Source: a virus. Taken from it: a stretch of DNA of 59,511 nt. The DNA lies in the IMG/VR virus record IMGVR_UViG_3300003332_000138, positions 1 through 59,511 of that record. One strand, given 5' to 3'. A program made the translations under genes and the position numbers. Shown here one piece after another: positions 14,555 through 22,484 of the stretch. The number at the start of each line of letters is the position of its first letter. Positions within the stretch are counted from its first letter, which is position 1. The notes under the pieces are model-generated. The model searched no databases, was not told where the DNA came from, and saw only the letters and a list, made by a program, of their open reading frames with translations.

Positions 14555-15387
14555 TGAAACATTTTATCAGCAAGGTGTGTCCGATTACTGGTGGCGTACC
14601 AACCACCATGGACAAAGAATATTTTGACAAGATGTGTAAATTTCACCAGAACCAGAAGTATAAGAACGGATCGCAAAAGGGCGAGGTTATACGCTTTCAC
14701 TGTGCTGAGGTTTGCCGGGGAAAGGTGTTACCAGAAGAATTGAAAATTAAGAAAATATCAAAACTGATAAAGGAACGGAAAGAGACCATAAAAGCTATAG
14801 GAGAATGTGAAGTGGTAACTGCTAAACAAAAAATGATCGAAGCTAATTTTGAAATCTGCGAGGATATTCTAAAAAAGACTGTAGATGTTCTCGGATTAAA
14901 AAAAATAGATGTGAATGACATCCCTAGCCTGGTGGGTAAGCTTGTAAAGGAGCGGGATGAGGCAATGTCAATCCTTGAGGATCTCAACTCTACCCTGTCT
15001 GATGATCGTCCCTTTGAATTTGTCGTGAACGAAGCCAGATTAGACGGTCAATATGCCAGTTTGACCTTTGTCCTTAATGAAGCATTCCAGCAGGCATCTG
15101 GAGGAAAGGGGAAAGAGCGGCACGCCAATGATGGCGAACCTTTTGAAGAACAGAAAATCTGTACGATTACCAGAAGCGTTGGTCTTGGTTATCCCCTTGG
15201 CCAGGCAATGAAGAAAACAGAGGAGTCATTACGCCTGGGTGTGCGTGGCTTGCCAGAGCTACTGGGGGCTATAAATTATCTTTGCGCTGGCTACATTGTT
15301 ATGAAAGAGGGGTTTGATGGTGAGAGATTAGATATCCTCGATCGTTATGAAGAAAATGATCCTCAACAGGACAATAAAGCGGCATGA
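14554..15387 (+). CDS. Hypothetical coiled-coil protein
   Basis: A 277-residue protein starting with GTG that overlaps the preceding stop. The N-terminal ~50 residues have scattered Cys/His (CPITGG, CKFHQNQ, HCAEVC) that may bind zinc. A long charged helical region (~60-150) probably forms a coiled coil, and the C-terminal part has Gly-rich turns and an amphipathic helix. Not recognised. Confidence 0.6.
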   Translation: MKHFISKVCPITGGVPTTMDKEYFDKMCKFHQNQKYKNGSQKGEVIRFHCAEVCRGKVLPEELKIKKISKLIKERKETIKAIGECEVVTAKQKMIEANFEICEDILKKTVDVLGLKKIDVNDIPSLVGKLVKERDEAMSILEDLNSTLSDDRPFEFVVNEARLDGQYASLTFVLNEAFQQASGGKGKERHANDGEPFEEQKICTITRSVGLGYPLGQAMKKTEESLRLGVRGLPELLGAINYLCAGYIVMKEGFDGERLDILDRYEENDPQQDNKAA

Positions 15388-15692
15388 GTTCGGATAAAAT
15401 ATACGATTGTGCCTTTTATTTTAAATGTGCCAGAAATAAGGGCAAAATACTACATGATAATCGACCTAATACACATGTTGAGCTGTTTGGAGCATATCAG
15501 TTTAGAAGAAAACACAAAAGAGCGGCAAGGAATTTTTCTCCAAGGCTTCCTTACCGGCCAGCAGATCAGAATGTTTTTTATGATACCATGTATCGCCTGA
15601 AGATTAATGACGTTTGGTACCGCCCGGGGAAAGCGAAGTACGTGTTTATTACTAAACGGGAAGTTATAGAAGTTCTTCTTGGGATTTTGTGA
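15384..15692 (+). CDS. Hypothetical basic protein
   Basis: A 102-residue, Lys/Arg- and Tyr-rich protein starting in an overlap with the previous stop. A YDCAFYFKCARNKG start and basic centre (RRKHKRAARN) suggest nucleic acid contact. No family recognised. Confidence 0.5.
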   Translation: MSSDKIYDCAFYFKCARNKGKILHDNRPNTHVELFGAYQFRRKHKRAARNFSPRLPYRPADQNVFYDTMYRLKINDVWYRPGKAKYVFITKREVIEVLLGIL

Positions 15693-15700
15693 GGGTTATT

Positions 15701-15982
15701 ATGAGTCTCGTTTTTTATGAAAAACTTGAAGCAGGTGACGTTATAGGTGGCCTTGAAATACTCGGACACTCACACACCGACAGTGGCGGTAATCGATGGA
15801 TGAATGTTCTTTGTCATTGTGGGGAAGAATTTAAGGCATCATCTTGGAGACTAAAAAAGCAACACACAAAAAGCTGTGGTTGTTTGGTTAGAAAGATGTG
15901 CTCTTTGAGAAATATCAACACTCCGTACAAGGATAGATGTAAAAGTGCCAAAAAAGGTTGGAAAACGAGAAGGGACACATAA
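15701..15982 (+). CDS. Zinc-binding phage protein (CxCG...SCGC type)
   Basis: A 93-residue protein. VLCHCGEEF (~38-46) and KSCGC (~61-65) form the C-x-C...C-x-C zinc pattern found in the N-terminal part of AP2/HNH-like phage DNA-binding proteins. The HNH or AP2 part is missing here, so it is a stand-alone zinc domain. The start at 15701 has GAGGG upstream; the alternative GTG at 15689 overlaps the previous gene. Confidence 0.6.
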   Translation: MSLVFYEKLEAGDVIGGLEILGHSHTDSGGNRWMNVLCHCGEEFKASSWRLKKQHTKSCGCLVRKMCSLRNINTPYKDRCKSAKKGWKTRRDT

Positions 15983-16039
15983 TGTTTGAATTAACCTTTA
16001 ACTTGTTGATGCCAGTAATTTTAATACAGGGAAAATAAT

Positions 16040-16417
16040 ATGACACCAGAACAAAAAGCAAGAGATATGCTGGAAAGGATGGGAATCAAAGGGGCGCAGG
16101 AGATGACTGCAGGTAGTCTTGTTGAACTCGCTAATCTTATTAGTTCACATAGTGCGAAAGACAAGATTGCTGACTGTACTGATTTACAGTATCTGTCATT
16201 TGAACAGATGATGCAAAAATACCCTGGAATAGAAAAGGCTATGGATTTGGCTTTAGAGCTTAGGAGTCATTGCCGTACTTATAATTTGCCTGCAGATATG
16301 GAACTTAATGGCGTCTCTTGGAATGCAACAGCGCTGAGAGAACGTGGTTTTCAAAGAGGGCAGCAGTTCGCGCGTGACAGAGTTTGTTCCTGTTTGAACT
16401 TGAAATGTGTAGAATGA
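16040..16417 (+). CDS. Hypothetical protein
   Basis: A 125-residue mostly helical protein with no recognised domain. It has a plausible upstream AGGG and a 57-base gap from the preceding gene. The C-terminus has a CSCLNLKC cluster. Confidence 0.5.
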   Translation: MTPEQKARDMLERMGIKGAQEMTAGSLVELANLISSHSAKDKIADCTDLQYLSFEQMMQKYPGIEKAMDLALELRSHCRTYNLPADMELNGVSWNATALRERGFQRGQQFARDRVCSCLNLKCVE

Positions 16418-16431
16418 GGGTGGTGTGTTAA

Positions 16432-16644
16432 GTGAGCAATACAATGATAAAAAGGCGTAGCCCGAAGGAAAAGATACTAGCCAAGATAGATGCGGAACTT
16501 GATGAAGTCCCCACGAAAAAGCTCACCGGTTCATTGTTGTTCAGGGTTGACTGCAGCCAGGGTGGATTATTAAAACTGAATATAACTACTGATGAAAATG
16601 TAGATATTTCTAATGGTAAATCAGAGGAAAGAAAAAGAAATTGA
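16432..16644 (+). CDS. Hypothetical small protein before the late region
   Basis: A 70-residue protein from a GTG with a moderate GGTGG site. It begins with a charged region, then a short beta-like section (SLLFRVDCSQGGLLKLNITT) and a charged tail. Its stop codon lies inside the -35 element of the promoter for the packaging genes. Confidence 0.5.
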   Translation: MSNTMIKRRSPKEKILAKIDAELDEVPTKKLTGSLLFRVDCSQGGLLKLNITTDENVDISNGKSEERKRN

Positions 16645-16669
16645 CAAAAAGAACAGAGTAACGGATAAT
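16641..16669 (+). promoter_or_regulatory. Late promoter for the packaging operon
   Basis: A perfect -35 TTGACA (16641-16646), 17-base spacer and -10 GATAAT (16664-16669). Transcription should start near 16676, giving a leader of about 116 bases before the terminase small-subunit ATG. The leader carries a small CCCCG/CGGGG hairpin (16706-16724) and the intrinsic terminator at 16732-16781. Confidence 0.65.
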
Positions 16670-16731
16670 ACCGACAATTGAATAACACTTACGGTTACTG
16701 ACAAACCCCGTTCACAATCCGGGGGATTTTG

Positions 16732-16781
16732 AGGCCCGTTCCTTTAGCGCAAATGCGTTTGAGGGACGGGCCTTTTTTTTT
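16732..16781 (+). terminator. Intrinsic terminator in the terminase leader
   Basis: A GC-rich stem with arms GGCCCGTTCC and GGGACGGGCC (one mismatch) followed by nine T (16773-16781), then GG and eight more T. The ATG of the terminase small subunit follows immediately at 16792. Transcription of that gene must read through this terminator. It is one of four similar leaders. Confidence 0.85.
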
Positions 16782-16791
16782 GGTTTTTTTT

Positions 16792-17415
16792 ATGGCGAAG
16801 AAGAAAAACACACGGAAGAAAAAAACAAAACAAAAAGTTTTGGATTGGGAAGGGATTGAGCGGGAGTATTGCGCCAATCAAATCTCGATCAAAGAGATAG
16901 GCCGGAGGTTCGGTTGTTCTGATACTGCCATATCAAAAAAAGCGAAGGAAAATGGATGGAAACGAACGCTCGCTAACCGAGTGAGAGCAAGGGTTAAAGA
17001 AGAGTTGGTTCGTGGCGAGGTTTGCGAGGAGGTTTGCGGTGAGGTTTGCGGGAACAACGCAAACGAAAAAGAGATTGTTGAACATGCCGCTAAGCGTGGT
17101 GCTGAAGTTATCCGGCTGCATCGAAAAGATGTCCAGAAGATGCGGGATATGGAAGAGAAACTTCTGGGTGAGCTGGGTGATGATCCTACTAAGGTTCATG
17201 TCTCTCAGTACAAAGGTGAAATCTATACGAAGACGCTTAGCCTTACCGTTTCGGAGAAGGCTGGTGCTTTGCAGGCTCTGGCCAATGTGCAGCATAAGCG
17301 GATCCAGCTTGAACGACAGGCGTATAACCTGAATGATGGTGAAGAGGTGAGTGATAATCCTCTTACTGGGCTTTTGAAGAGTCTCGATAGTGGCGGCTTG
17401 CCAAGTAATGAGTGA
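16792..17415 (+). CDS. Terminase small subunit
   Basis: A 207-residue basic protein. The N-terminal region (GIEREYCANQISIKEIGRRF and CSDTAISKKAKENGW) is an HTH typical of terminase small subunits that recognise packaging sites. It is followed by a Cys repeat, a coiled coil (~105-150) and a C-terminal tail. No ribosome site lies before the ATG at 16792, since only T-runs precede it. A TTG at 16729 in the same frame has GGGGGA upstream and would run through the terminator hairpin. The stop overlaps the large-subunit start. Confidence 0.85.
   Translation: MAKKKNTRKKKTKQKVLDWEGIEREYCANQISIKEIGRRFGCSDTAISKKAKENGWKRTLANRVRARVKEELVRGEVCEEVCGEVCGNNANEKEIVEHAAKRGAEVIRLHRKDVQKMRDMEEKLLGELGDDPTKVHVSQYKGEIYTKTLSLTVSEKAGALQALANVQHKRIQLERQAYNLNDGEEVSDNPLTGLLKSLDSGGLPSNE
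17017..17050 (+). repeat. GAGGTTTGCG tandem repeat, 12-base period
   Basis: GAGGTTTGCG occurs at 17017, 17029 and 17041. In the terminase small subunit it encodes EVC repeated with a 4-residue period, putting three Cys on one helical face. Confidence 0.9.
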
Positions 17416-18940
17416 TACCCAGGAACTTAAAGAGATTGAAAAATATCTGGGCGATATCGAATGGCGGCTGGATAACCTCTATTACATCAAAGACAAGTAC
17501 GGAAAAGTTATAAAGTTTGTGCGGAATGAGTCGCAGATGGAGCTTTGGCGCAACCGGCACTTCCTGAACATTATTTTGAAAGATCGTCAGCGTGGGTTTT
17601 CCACTCTGATTGCAATTCTGATCCTTGATACCTGCTTTTTTAATAGCCACCAGGAGTGTGGCATTATTGACATCTCTTTACCGGATGGAAAGAAGAAACT
17701 GGCAAAAATCCATTTTGCTTACGAGCGCTTGCCGGAAGAATTAACGGCTGAGAATCCTTTGGTGACCGATAACAAGGAAGCACTGGAATGGGAGAATGGC
17801 TCCACAGTTTATGTTGGCACTTCTCATCGTGGTGGAACATTACAGATTCTTCATATCTCTGAAGCTGGAAAGATATCTGCAAGAAATCCGGAAAAAGCAA
17901 GAGAGATACGAACAGGAGCGATGAACACAATTGCTCCGGGATGTTGGATTTTTAACGAGTCAACAGCAGAAGGTGTCGGTGGAGAGTTCTACGAAGACTG
18001 TCAGACAGCACAGCAGCTGGAGAGAACAGGATCCAGACTTACATCTCTGGATTATAAATTTCATTTCTTCGGCTGGTGGATGGGAAACCACAACGAACTG
18101 GATCCTACTGGCATCAGCTTCGATTCGCATGAGGACAGAAAATACTTCGATGAACTTGAAGAAGAGATCGGAGAAAAGCTGAGTACACGCAAACGGGCAT
18201 GGTATGTCAAAAAGCGGGCCCAGCAGAAAGATGACATGCTTAGAGAGTTTCCGTCTACCCCGGAAGAAGCATTTAAGGCGGCAATCGAAGGAGCATATCT
18301 TTCTAAGCAGCTGAATTTTCTCTACTCAAACGGGCGTATTGGAATAGTTCCCCATGACCCTGCTGTTCCTGTTAATTCAGGTTGGGATTTTGGAATCAGT
18401 GATCATATGACTATCTGGTTTCATCAGCGTGTAGGACTACAGCATAGACTTATTGGTTACATGGCTGGAACAGATGACGATGTTTTGTATTACTGGATGC
18501 AGATGCAAAAACTACAATATATTTGGGGTAAACACTTCCTGCCACATGATGGAGCAGCCAGGCGAATAGGCACTGCCAAGAGTGGAGAAGCACCACCACA
18601 AACAATTGAAGATATCTTGAATGATGCAGGGATGCAAAACACTGAGATAGTACCAAGGATCGAAAAGAAATTTACTGCTATTCAAGAAGTAAGGCAATTT
18701 ATGCCCAAGTGCTTCTTTGATGAAAAAGAGTGTGCCGATGGCATCAAGTGCCTGCAGAACTTCAAGCGAGAGTGGGATGAAAAAATGGGCTGCTGGAAGG
18801 ACAGGCCGTTACATAACTGGGCAATGCACGGATATGACGGAATCGAAACCCTTATTCGTGGCCTTGGCATATATGGGGACGCTGTGTCCAATGTGTCACA
18901 AAGAAGATCACAGGTTCCACCACCAAACCCTTATGTGTAG
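17408..18940 (+). CDS. Terminase large subunit
   Basis: A 510-residue packaging ATPase/nuclease. A deviant Walker A, KDRQRGFST (~58-66), is typical of terminases lacking the classic Lys in GKT. A Walker B-like ILHISEAG follows at about 150-157. The nuclease half shows SGWDFGISDHMTIWF (~325-340), with the first RuvC-like Asp, and later acidic residues near the C-terminus. It overlaps the small subunit by eight bases and directly precedes the portal. Its type (Terminase_6-like) is inferred by eye. Confidence 0.9.
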   Translation: MSDTQELKEIEKYLGDIEWRLDNLYYIKDKYGKVIKFVRNESQMELWRNRHFLNIILKDRQRGFSTLIAILILDTCFFNSHQECGIIDISLPDGKKKLAKIHFAYERLPEELTAENPLVTDNKEALEWENGSTVYVGTSHRGGTLQILHISEAGKISARNPEKAREIRTGAMNTIAPGCWIFNESTAEGVGGEFYEDCQTAQQLERTGSRLTSLDYKFHFFGWWMGNHNELDPTGISFDSHEDRKYFDELEEEIGEKLSTRKRAWYVKKRAQQKDDMLREFPSTPEEAFKAAIEGAYLSKQLNFLYSNGRIGIVPHDPAVPVNSGWDFGISDHMTIWFHQRVGLQHRLIGYMAGTDDDVLYYWMQMQKLQYIWGKHFLPHDGAARRIGTAKSGEAPPQTIEDILNDAGMQNTEIVPRIEKKFTAIQEVRQFMPKCFFDEKECADGIKCLQNFKREWDEKMGCWKDRPLHNWAMHGYDGIETLIRGLGIYGDAVSNVSQRRSQVPPPNPYV

Positions 18941-18949
18941 TGAGTTGAT

Positions 18950-21199
18950 ATGAATGCTATGACAGAAACTAAAAAAATGGGGTGCAGCACACCTCAGTTG
19001 ATGTTGATCCTGCAGGAAATAGAGAATCAACCGGCATGGCGCACCCAGGCAGATAAGGAAGCTGATTATATCGATGGTAATCAGCTGGACAATGAAAAAC
19101 TGCAGGATCAGGTATCCAAGGGTATTGCCCCACTTATCGAAAATGTCATGGGTCGGGTTGTTAATGATATCAGAGGTATTGAGGCCAAGAACCACACGGA
19201 CCTGAAGGCCATTGCTGAAGATATGAAGGCGAATATCGATGTTGTTGATGCCGTTAATCAGAAACTTGCCAAGGCCGAGCGTGAATCAGGTGCTGATCGT
19301 GCTGTAACACTTGCCCATGCCAAGCAGATTGGTGTTGGTCTTGGATGGGCTGAGGTTGCCAGGGAACCGAATCCTTTTAAATTCCCCTACCGGGTGTCAG
19401 AGATTCACCGTAACGAAATATGGTGGGATATGCGCAGTCGGGAACCGGATCTGTCGGATGCTATGTGGCTGCTCAGAAAGAAATGGTCAAATGTTGAGGC
19501 CGTTGTTTCTCAGTTTAAAGGCAAAGAGCAAATGATTCGGGCGGCTTCTTCCACATCAACCAATTTCGATGAACTCACATTTGTAAGTGATGGTGGCGGT
19601 GAGACGGGACTAGGACAATCCCTTGATATAACCCGTGGCTGGACCATTGAGGAATCTGAATGGCGGGACTTTGAAACAAATCGTGTCTGTCTGATTGAGG
19701 TCTATACCAGGCATCATAGAACAGCCATCGTTTTCAAATTGCAGGACGGCAGAATCCTTGAATACGACAAGAAAGACGAGCTGCACAGGCAGGCCGTTCT
19801 TTCAGGTGTACAGCTTGTAAAAGCTACGGTATCCGATATCTACAAGACATTCTTTCTTGGCCCCCATGTTCTGCATGAAGAAAAGGTGAAGACCACCACT
19901 GGCAGGTTCCCATACATTCCATTTTTTGGTGAGCGCGAAGATAGAACGGGCATTCCTTTTGGTTCTGCCAGGAGCTTAATGTCTCAGCAGGATGAATTGA
20001 ATTCTCGTAACTCCCAGTTGTTTTGGGGGCTTGGTGCAGTGAGGACAAAACGCACGGAAGGTGCTGTGGCAATGTCAGATGCTGATTTCAGGCAGATGAT
20101 AGGCCGACGTGATGCTGATATTGTTTTAGACGAAAAGGCCATGCGGACGGGGGGAATCTTTGAAGTTGAAAGAGATTTCAACGCCAATTCTCAGCAGTTT
20201 GAACGGCTGAATGATATCAGGAATTCGATGCATACTGTTTCTGGTGTTTCTGAAAGTTTTCAGGGGCAGGGTGGATCTAATCAGACATCATCTGGTTTAT
20301 CCATGCAGATTGAGCAATCCCAGCAGAGCCTGGCCACAATAACAGACAACCTTCGGTATGCACGGATGATGCTGGGTGATGCCCTGATAGAGATGATCAT
20401 CGAAGACTTTGAGGATGATGAAGATGTCCTGATTGAGGGGAATATCCTCAAAGATGACAGGTGGGTGAAGATCAACGCTTCTACTGTGGATGAAGCAACC
20501 GGGAAAGCATACAAAACAAACGATGTGCAGCGGGTGAAGATTACCATGTCTCTTGCCGATGTTCCCAGCACTCCATCGTATAGACAACAGGCGTTATCAG
20601 CACTTACCGAGTTTGCCAAGAGCTCCAGTCCCGCTATTCAGCAGATTTTATCACCACATATTGCAGCTCTTGCAGAAGTACCCAACCGTGAGGAGATTGT
20701 TGAGGCTATTCGTAATGCGGAACATGCTCCGACTGAAGAGGAGATTGAACAGCAGATTAAAGATGCTGTTGACCAGGCTTTAATGAAGGCACAAACGGCT
20801 CTCAAGGAACAGGAGATTGCGCTCAAGACCAGAGAACTTGATATCAAAGAAGATGTTGGTATCGCTCAGATTCAAAAAATGCTGGCTGAGACTGTGAACA
20901 AGGCTATTGAATCTATCTACTCAGCGACTCAGGCAGGACGCGAGATAGCAGCAACTCCACAAATAGCAGGAGTTGCGGATCAGATTTTAGGTTCTGCAGG
21001 TTTTGAAGATAGTGATCTTCCACCGGTTATTGTTACTCCGGATGCGATGGTAAGTGAGTTATCTCCTGAACCAGCACAAAACACATCTCCCATGTTTCCA
21101 CCTCGAGTACAGGAACCTGATCTTGAGATGGCGGCAATGGAAGAAGATGCAGCACTGGAGAATCCTGGTGTTGGAATGCAGGAAGGAATTGAAGCATGA
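18950..21199 (+). CDS. Portal protein (P22-like)
   Basis: A 749-residue protein with P22 gp1-type features: an N-terminal helical region with IENVMGRVVNDIRGIEAKNH (~62-82), a WW-containing core (NEIWWDMRSREPDLSDA), FGSARSLMSQQDELNSRNSQ (~330-350) and a long C-terminal helical barrel with coiled coil (~590-660). It sits between terminase and scaffold, as in short-tailed phages. It forms the dodecameric vertex through which DNA is packaged and ejected. Confidence 0.93.
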   Translation: MNAMTETKKMGCSTPQLMLILQEIENQPAWRTQADKEADYIDGNQLDNEKLQDQVSKGIAPLIENVMGRVVNDIRGIEAKNHTDLKAIAEDMKANIDVVDAVNQKLAKAERESGADRAVTLAHAKQIGVGLGWAEVAREPNPFKFPYRVSEIHRNEIWWDMRSREPDLSDAMWLLRKKWSNVEAVVSQFKGKEQMIRAASSTSTNFDELTFVSDGGGETGLGQSLDITRGWTIEESEWRDFETNRVCLIEVYTRHHRTAIVFKLQDGRILEYDKKDELHRQAVLSGVQLVKATVSDIYKTFFLGPHVLHEEKVKTTTGRFPYIPFFGEREDRTGIPFGSARSLMSQQDELNSRNSQLFWGLGAVRTKRTEGAVAMSDADFRQMIGRRDADIVLDEKAMRTGGIFEVERDFNANSQQFERLNDIRNSMHTVSGVSESFQGQGGSNQTSSGLSMQIEQSQQSLATITDNLRYARMMLGDALIEMIIEDFEDDEDVLIEGNILKDDRWVKINASTVDEATGKAYKTNDVQRVKITMSLADVPSTPSYRQQALSALTEFAKSSSPAIQQILSPHIAALAEVPNREEIVEAIRNAEHAPTEEEIEQQIKDAVDQALMKAQTALKEQEIALKTRELDIKEDVGIAQIQKMLAETVNKAIESIYSATQAGREIAATPQIAGVADQILGSAGFEDSDLPPVIVTPDAMVSELSPEPAQNTSPMFPPRVQEPDLEMAAMEEDAALENPGVGMQEGIEA

Positions 21200-21267
21200 A
21201 ATAGAAAAATAATAAGAAGTATTTAACAATTGGGTTCCTCAGTTCTGGTTGATCCCCAGAACTGAGG
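21189..21267 (+). promoter_or_regulatory. Scaffold leader: weak promoter and 12-base-pair hairpin
   Basis: A weak promoter candidate (TTGAAG at 21189, TAATAA at 21210, spacer 15) would start transcription near 21222. A perfect 12-base stem CCTCAGTTCTGG/CCAGAACTGAGG (21237-21267, 7-base loop) follows. It has no T-run, so it is probably structural or regulatory rather than a terminator. Confidence 0.5.
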
Positions 21268-21281
21268 ACGTAAGACAAAAA

Positions 21282-21336
21282 AACCGCTGTATGGAGCGAA
21301 GGGGCCATACCCCCTTCTCTGTACGGCGGTTTTTTT
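21282..21336 (+). terminator. Intrinsic terminator in the scaffold leader
   Basis: Outer stem ACCGCTGTA/TACGGCGGT (with one G-U pair) and inner stem GAAGGGG/CCCCTTC, followed by seven T. An ATG sits immediately after the T-run at 21337, as at the other leaders. The 5' arm carries TGTATGGAGC, shared with two other late leaders. Confidence 0.8.
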
Positions 21337-21375
21337 ATGCCCAACATAAACACGTTACCTGGATGGGTGACGTAA
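21337..21375 (+). CDS. Possible 12-residue leader peptide
   Basis: An ATG directly after the T-run opens a 12-codon frame (MPNINTLPGWVT) ending 48 bases before the scaffold ATG. There is no strong ribosome site. Its place mirrors the start codons that abut the T-runs of the other late leaders. It could be a chance frame. Confidence 0.2.
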   Translation: MPNINTLPGWVT

Positions 21376-21423
21376 AAGAAATAACGCAGCCTGGATGGGC
21401 AGCGCAGAAAGAAGGTGGTGTGA

Positions 21424-22461
21424 ATGGCTACAGAAATTAATGCAGTGGATGCTGCAGAGTCGGCAGTTGAAAACGGTTTTGATGCAGATGGCAATATCTC
21501 GGATGAGAACATGGCAGCGGCATTGACCGGTGGGGAAATTGAACTCGAAACGAAAGTCGAGACTGAAACGGATGTGAAGGTTGAGACAGATGTTGAGCAG
21601 GACGATGACAAGCCAGGTGATTTGAAAGATGAGCCACAGGGCGACCCTGATACTGACAAAGATGATGTGCCAACAGGTGTGCAGTCAAAAAAAGGAGATT
21701 TTATCATTCCTTACGATGACCTGATTAAGGAACGTGACGGACGGCATACAGAAAGGGCCAGGGCAGATGGTTTACAGGAGCAACTTAATGCGGCCAATAA
21801 ACGGCTTACTGAAGTGACAACTCCTGTGGCTGGCGATCTGGAAACAGATAAGGAGCCCGGTACCCAGGATAAAGACACCCCTGATAAGCAGAAGGTGATC
21901 TCGCAAGAGGCGCTTGATGAAATGATGGAGGATTACCCGCAGGCGGGTGCCGCCATTATGGCTCTCGTTAAAAGCAATGAACTGTTGGTGCAGCAGGTCG
22001 GAGACCTGACAAATCAATCAGAAGACAATGCTGTCACTGTGGCGTTGGGTGAACACGTTAATACCATTATTGGCGTACACAATGACTACGAGGCAATTTT
22101 AGACTCCGGTCGTTTGAAAGAATGGATCAATGGGTTACCAGCTCTGGATAGAGAAGGGCCTGAGAGAGTCTTCAATTCAGGTAATACCAAGGAAGTTATC
22201 GAGCTAGTGGACAAATTTAAAGCAGAAACCACCAGTGAAGATGATCCACCAAAGGTAGATCCGGACAAAAAGATAGCTGATGCCGAGGCAAAAGCAGCAA
22301 ACGAAACCAATACCCCTGTGAGTTTAAGCGACATTCCGGGCAGCGTTCAGCCCCATGATGAGCAGAACGCTCTTCTGGAGATGTCTCAGGGGAATTTTAT
22401 GGACAAAATGAGCAATCTTTCAGCCGCCGATCAGTTGGCAGCGCTGGATAAGATGCTTTAA
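21424..22461 (+). CDS. Scaffolding protein
   Basis: A 345-residue, strongly acidic, mostly helical protein. The N-terminal ~90 residues are rich in Glu, Asp and Thr (ELETKVETETDVKVETD), and a helical region runs to the C-terminus, which has charged and hydrophobic helices typical of coat-binding ends. Position between portal and major capsid and composition match scaffolds. No protease is encoded nearby, so it is probably expelled intact, as in P22. Confidence 0.8.
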   Translation: MATEINAVDAAESAVENGFDADGNISDENMAAALTGGEIELETKVETETDVKVETDVEQDDDKPGDLKDEPQGDPDTDKDDVPTGVQSKKGDFIIPYDDLIKERDGRHTERARADGLQEQLNAANKRLTEVTTPVAGDLETDKEPGTQDKDTPDKQKVISQEALDEMMEDYPQAGAAIMALVKSNELLVQQVGDLTNQSEDNAVTVALGEHVNTIIGVHNDYEAILDSGRLKEWINGLPALDREGPERVFNSGNTKEVIELVDKFKAETTSEDDPPKVDPDKKIADAEAKAANETNTPVSLSDIPGSVQPHDEQNALLEMSQGNFMDKMSNLSAADQLAALDKML

Positions 22462-22484
22462 CAAAATAGTAAGGAGTATTTGAG

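Noticed and set aside
15980-16039. An 18-codon frame between the zinc-binding and hypothetical genes
   Set aside because: Overlaps the upstream stop but has no ribosome site or protein-like features.
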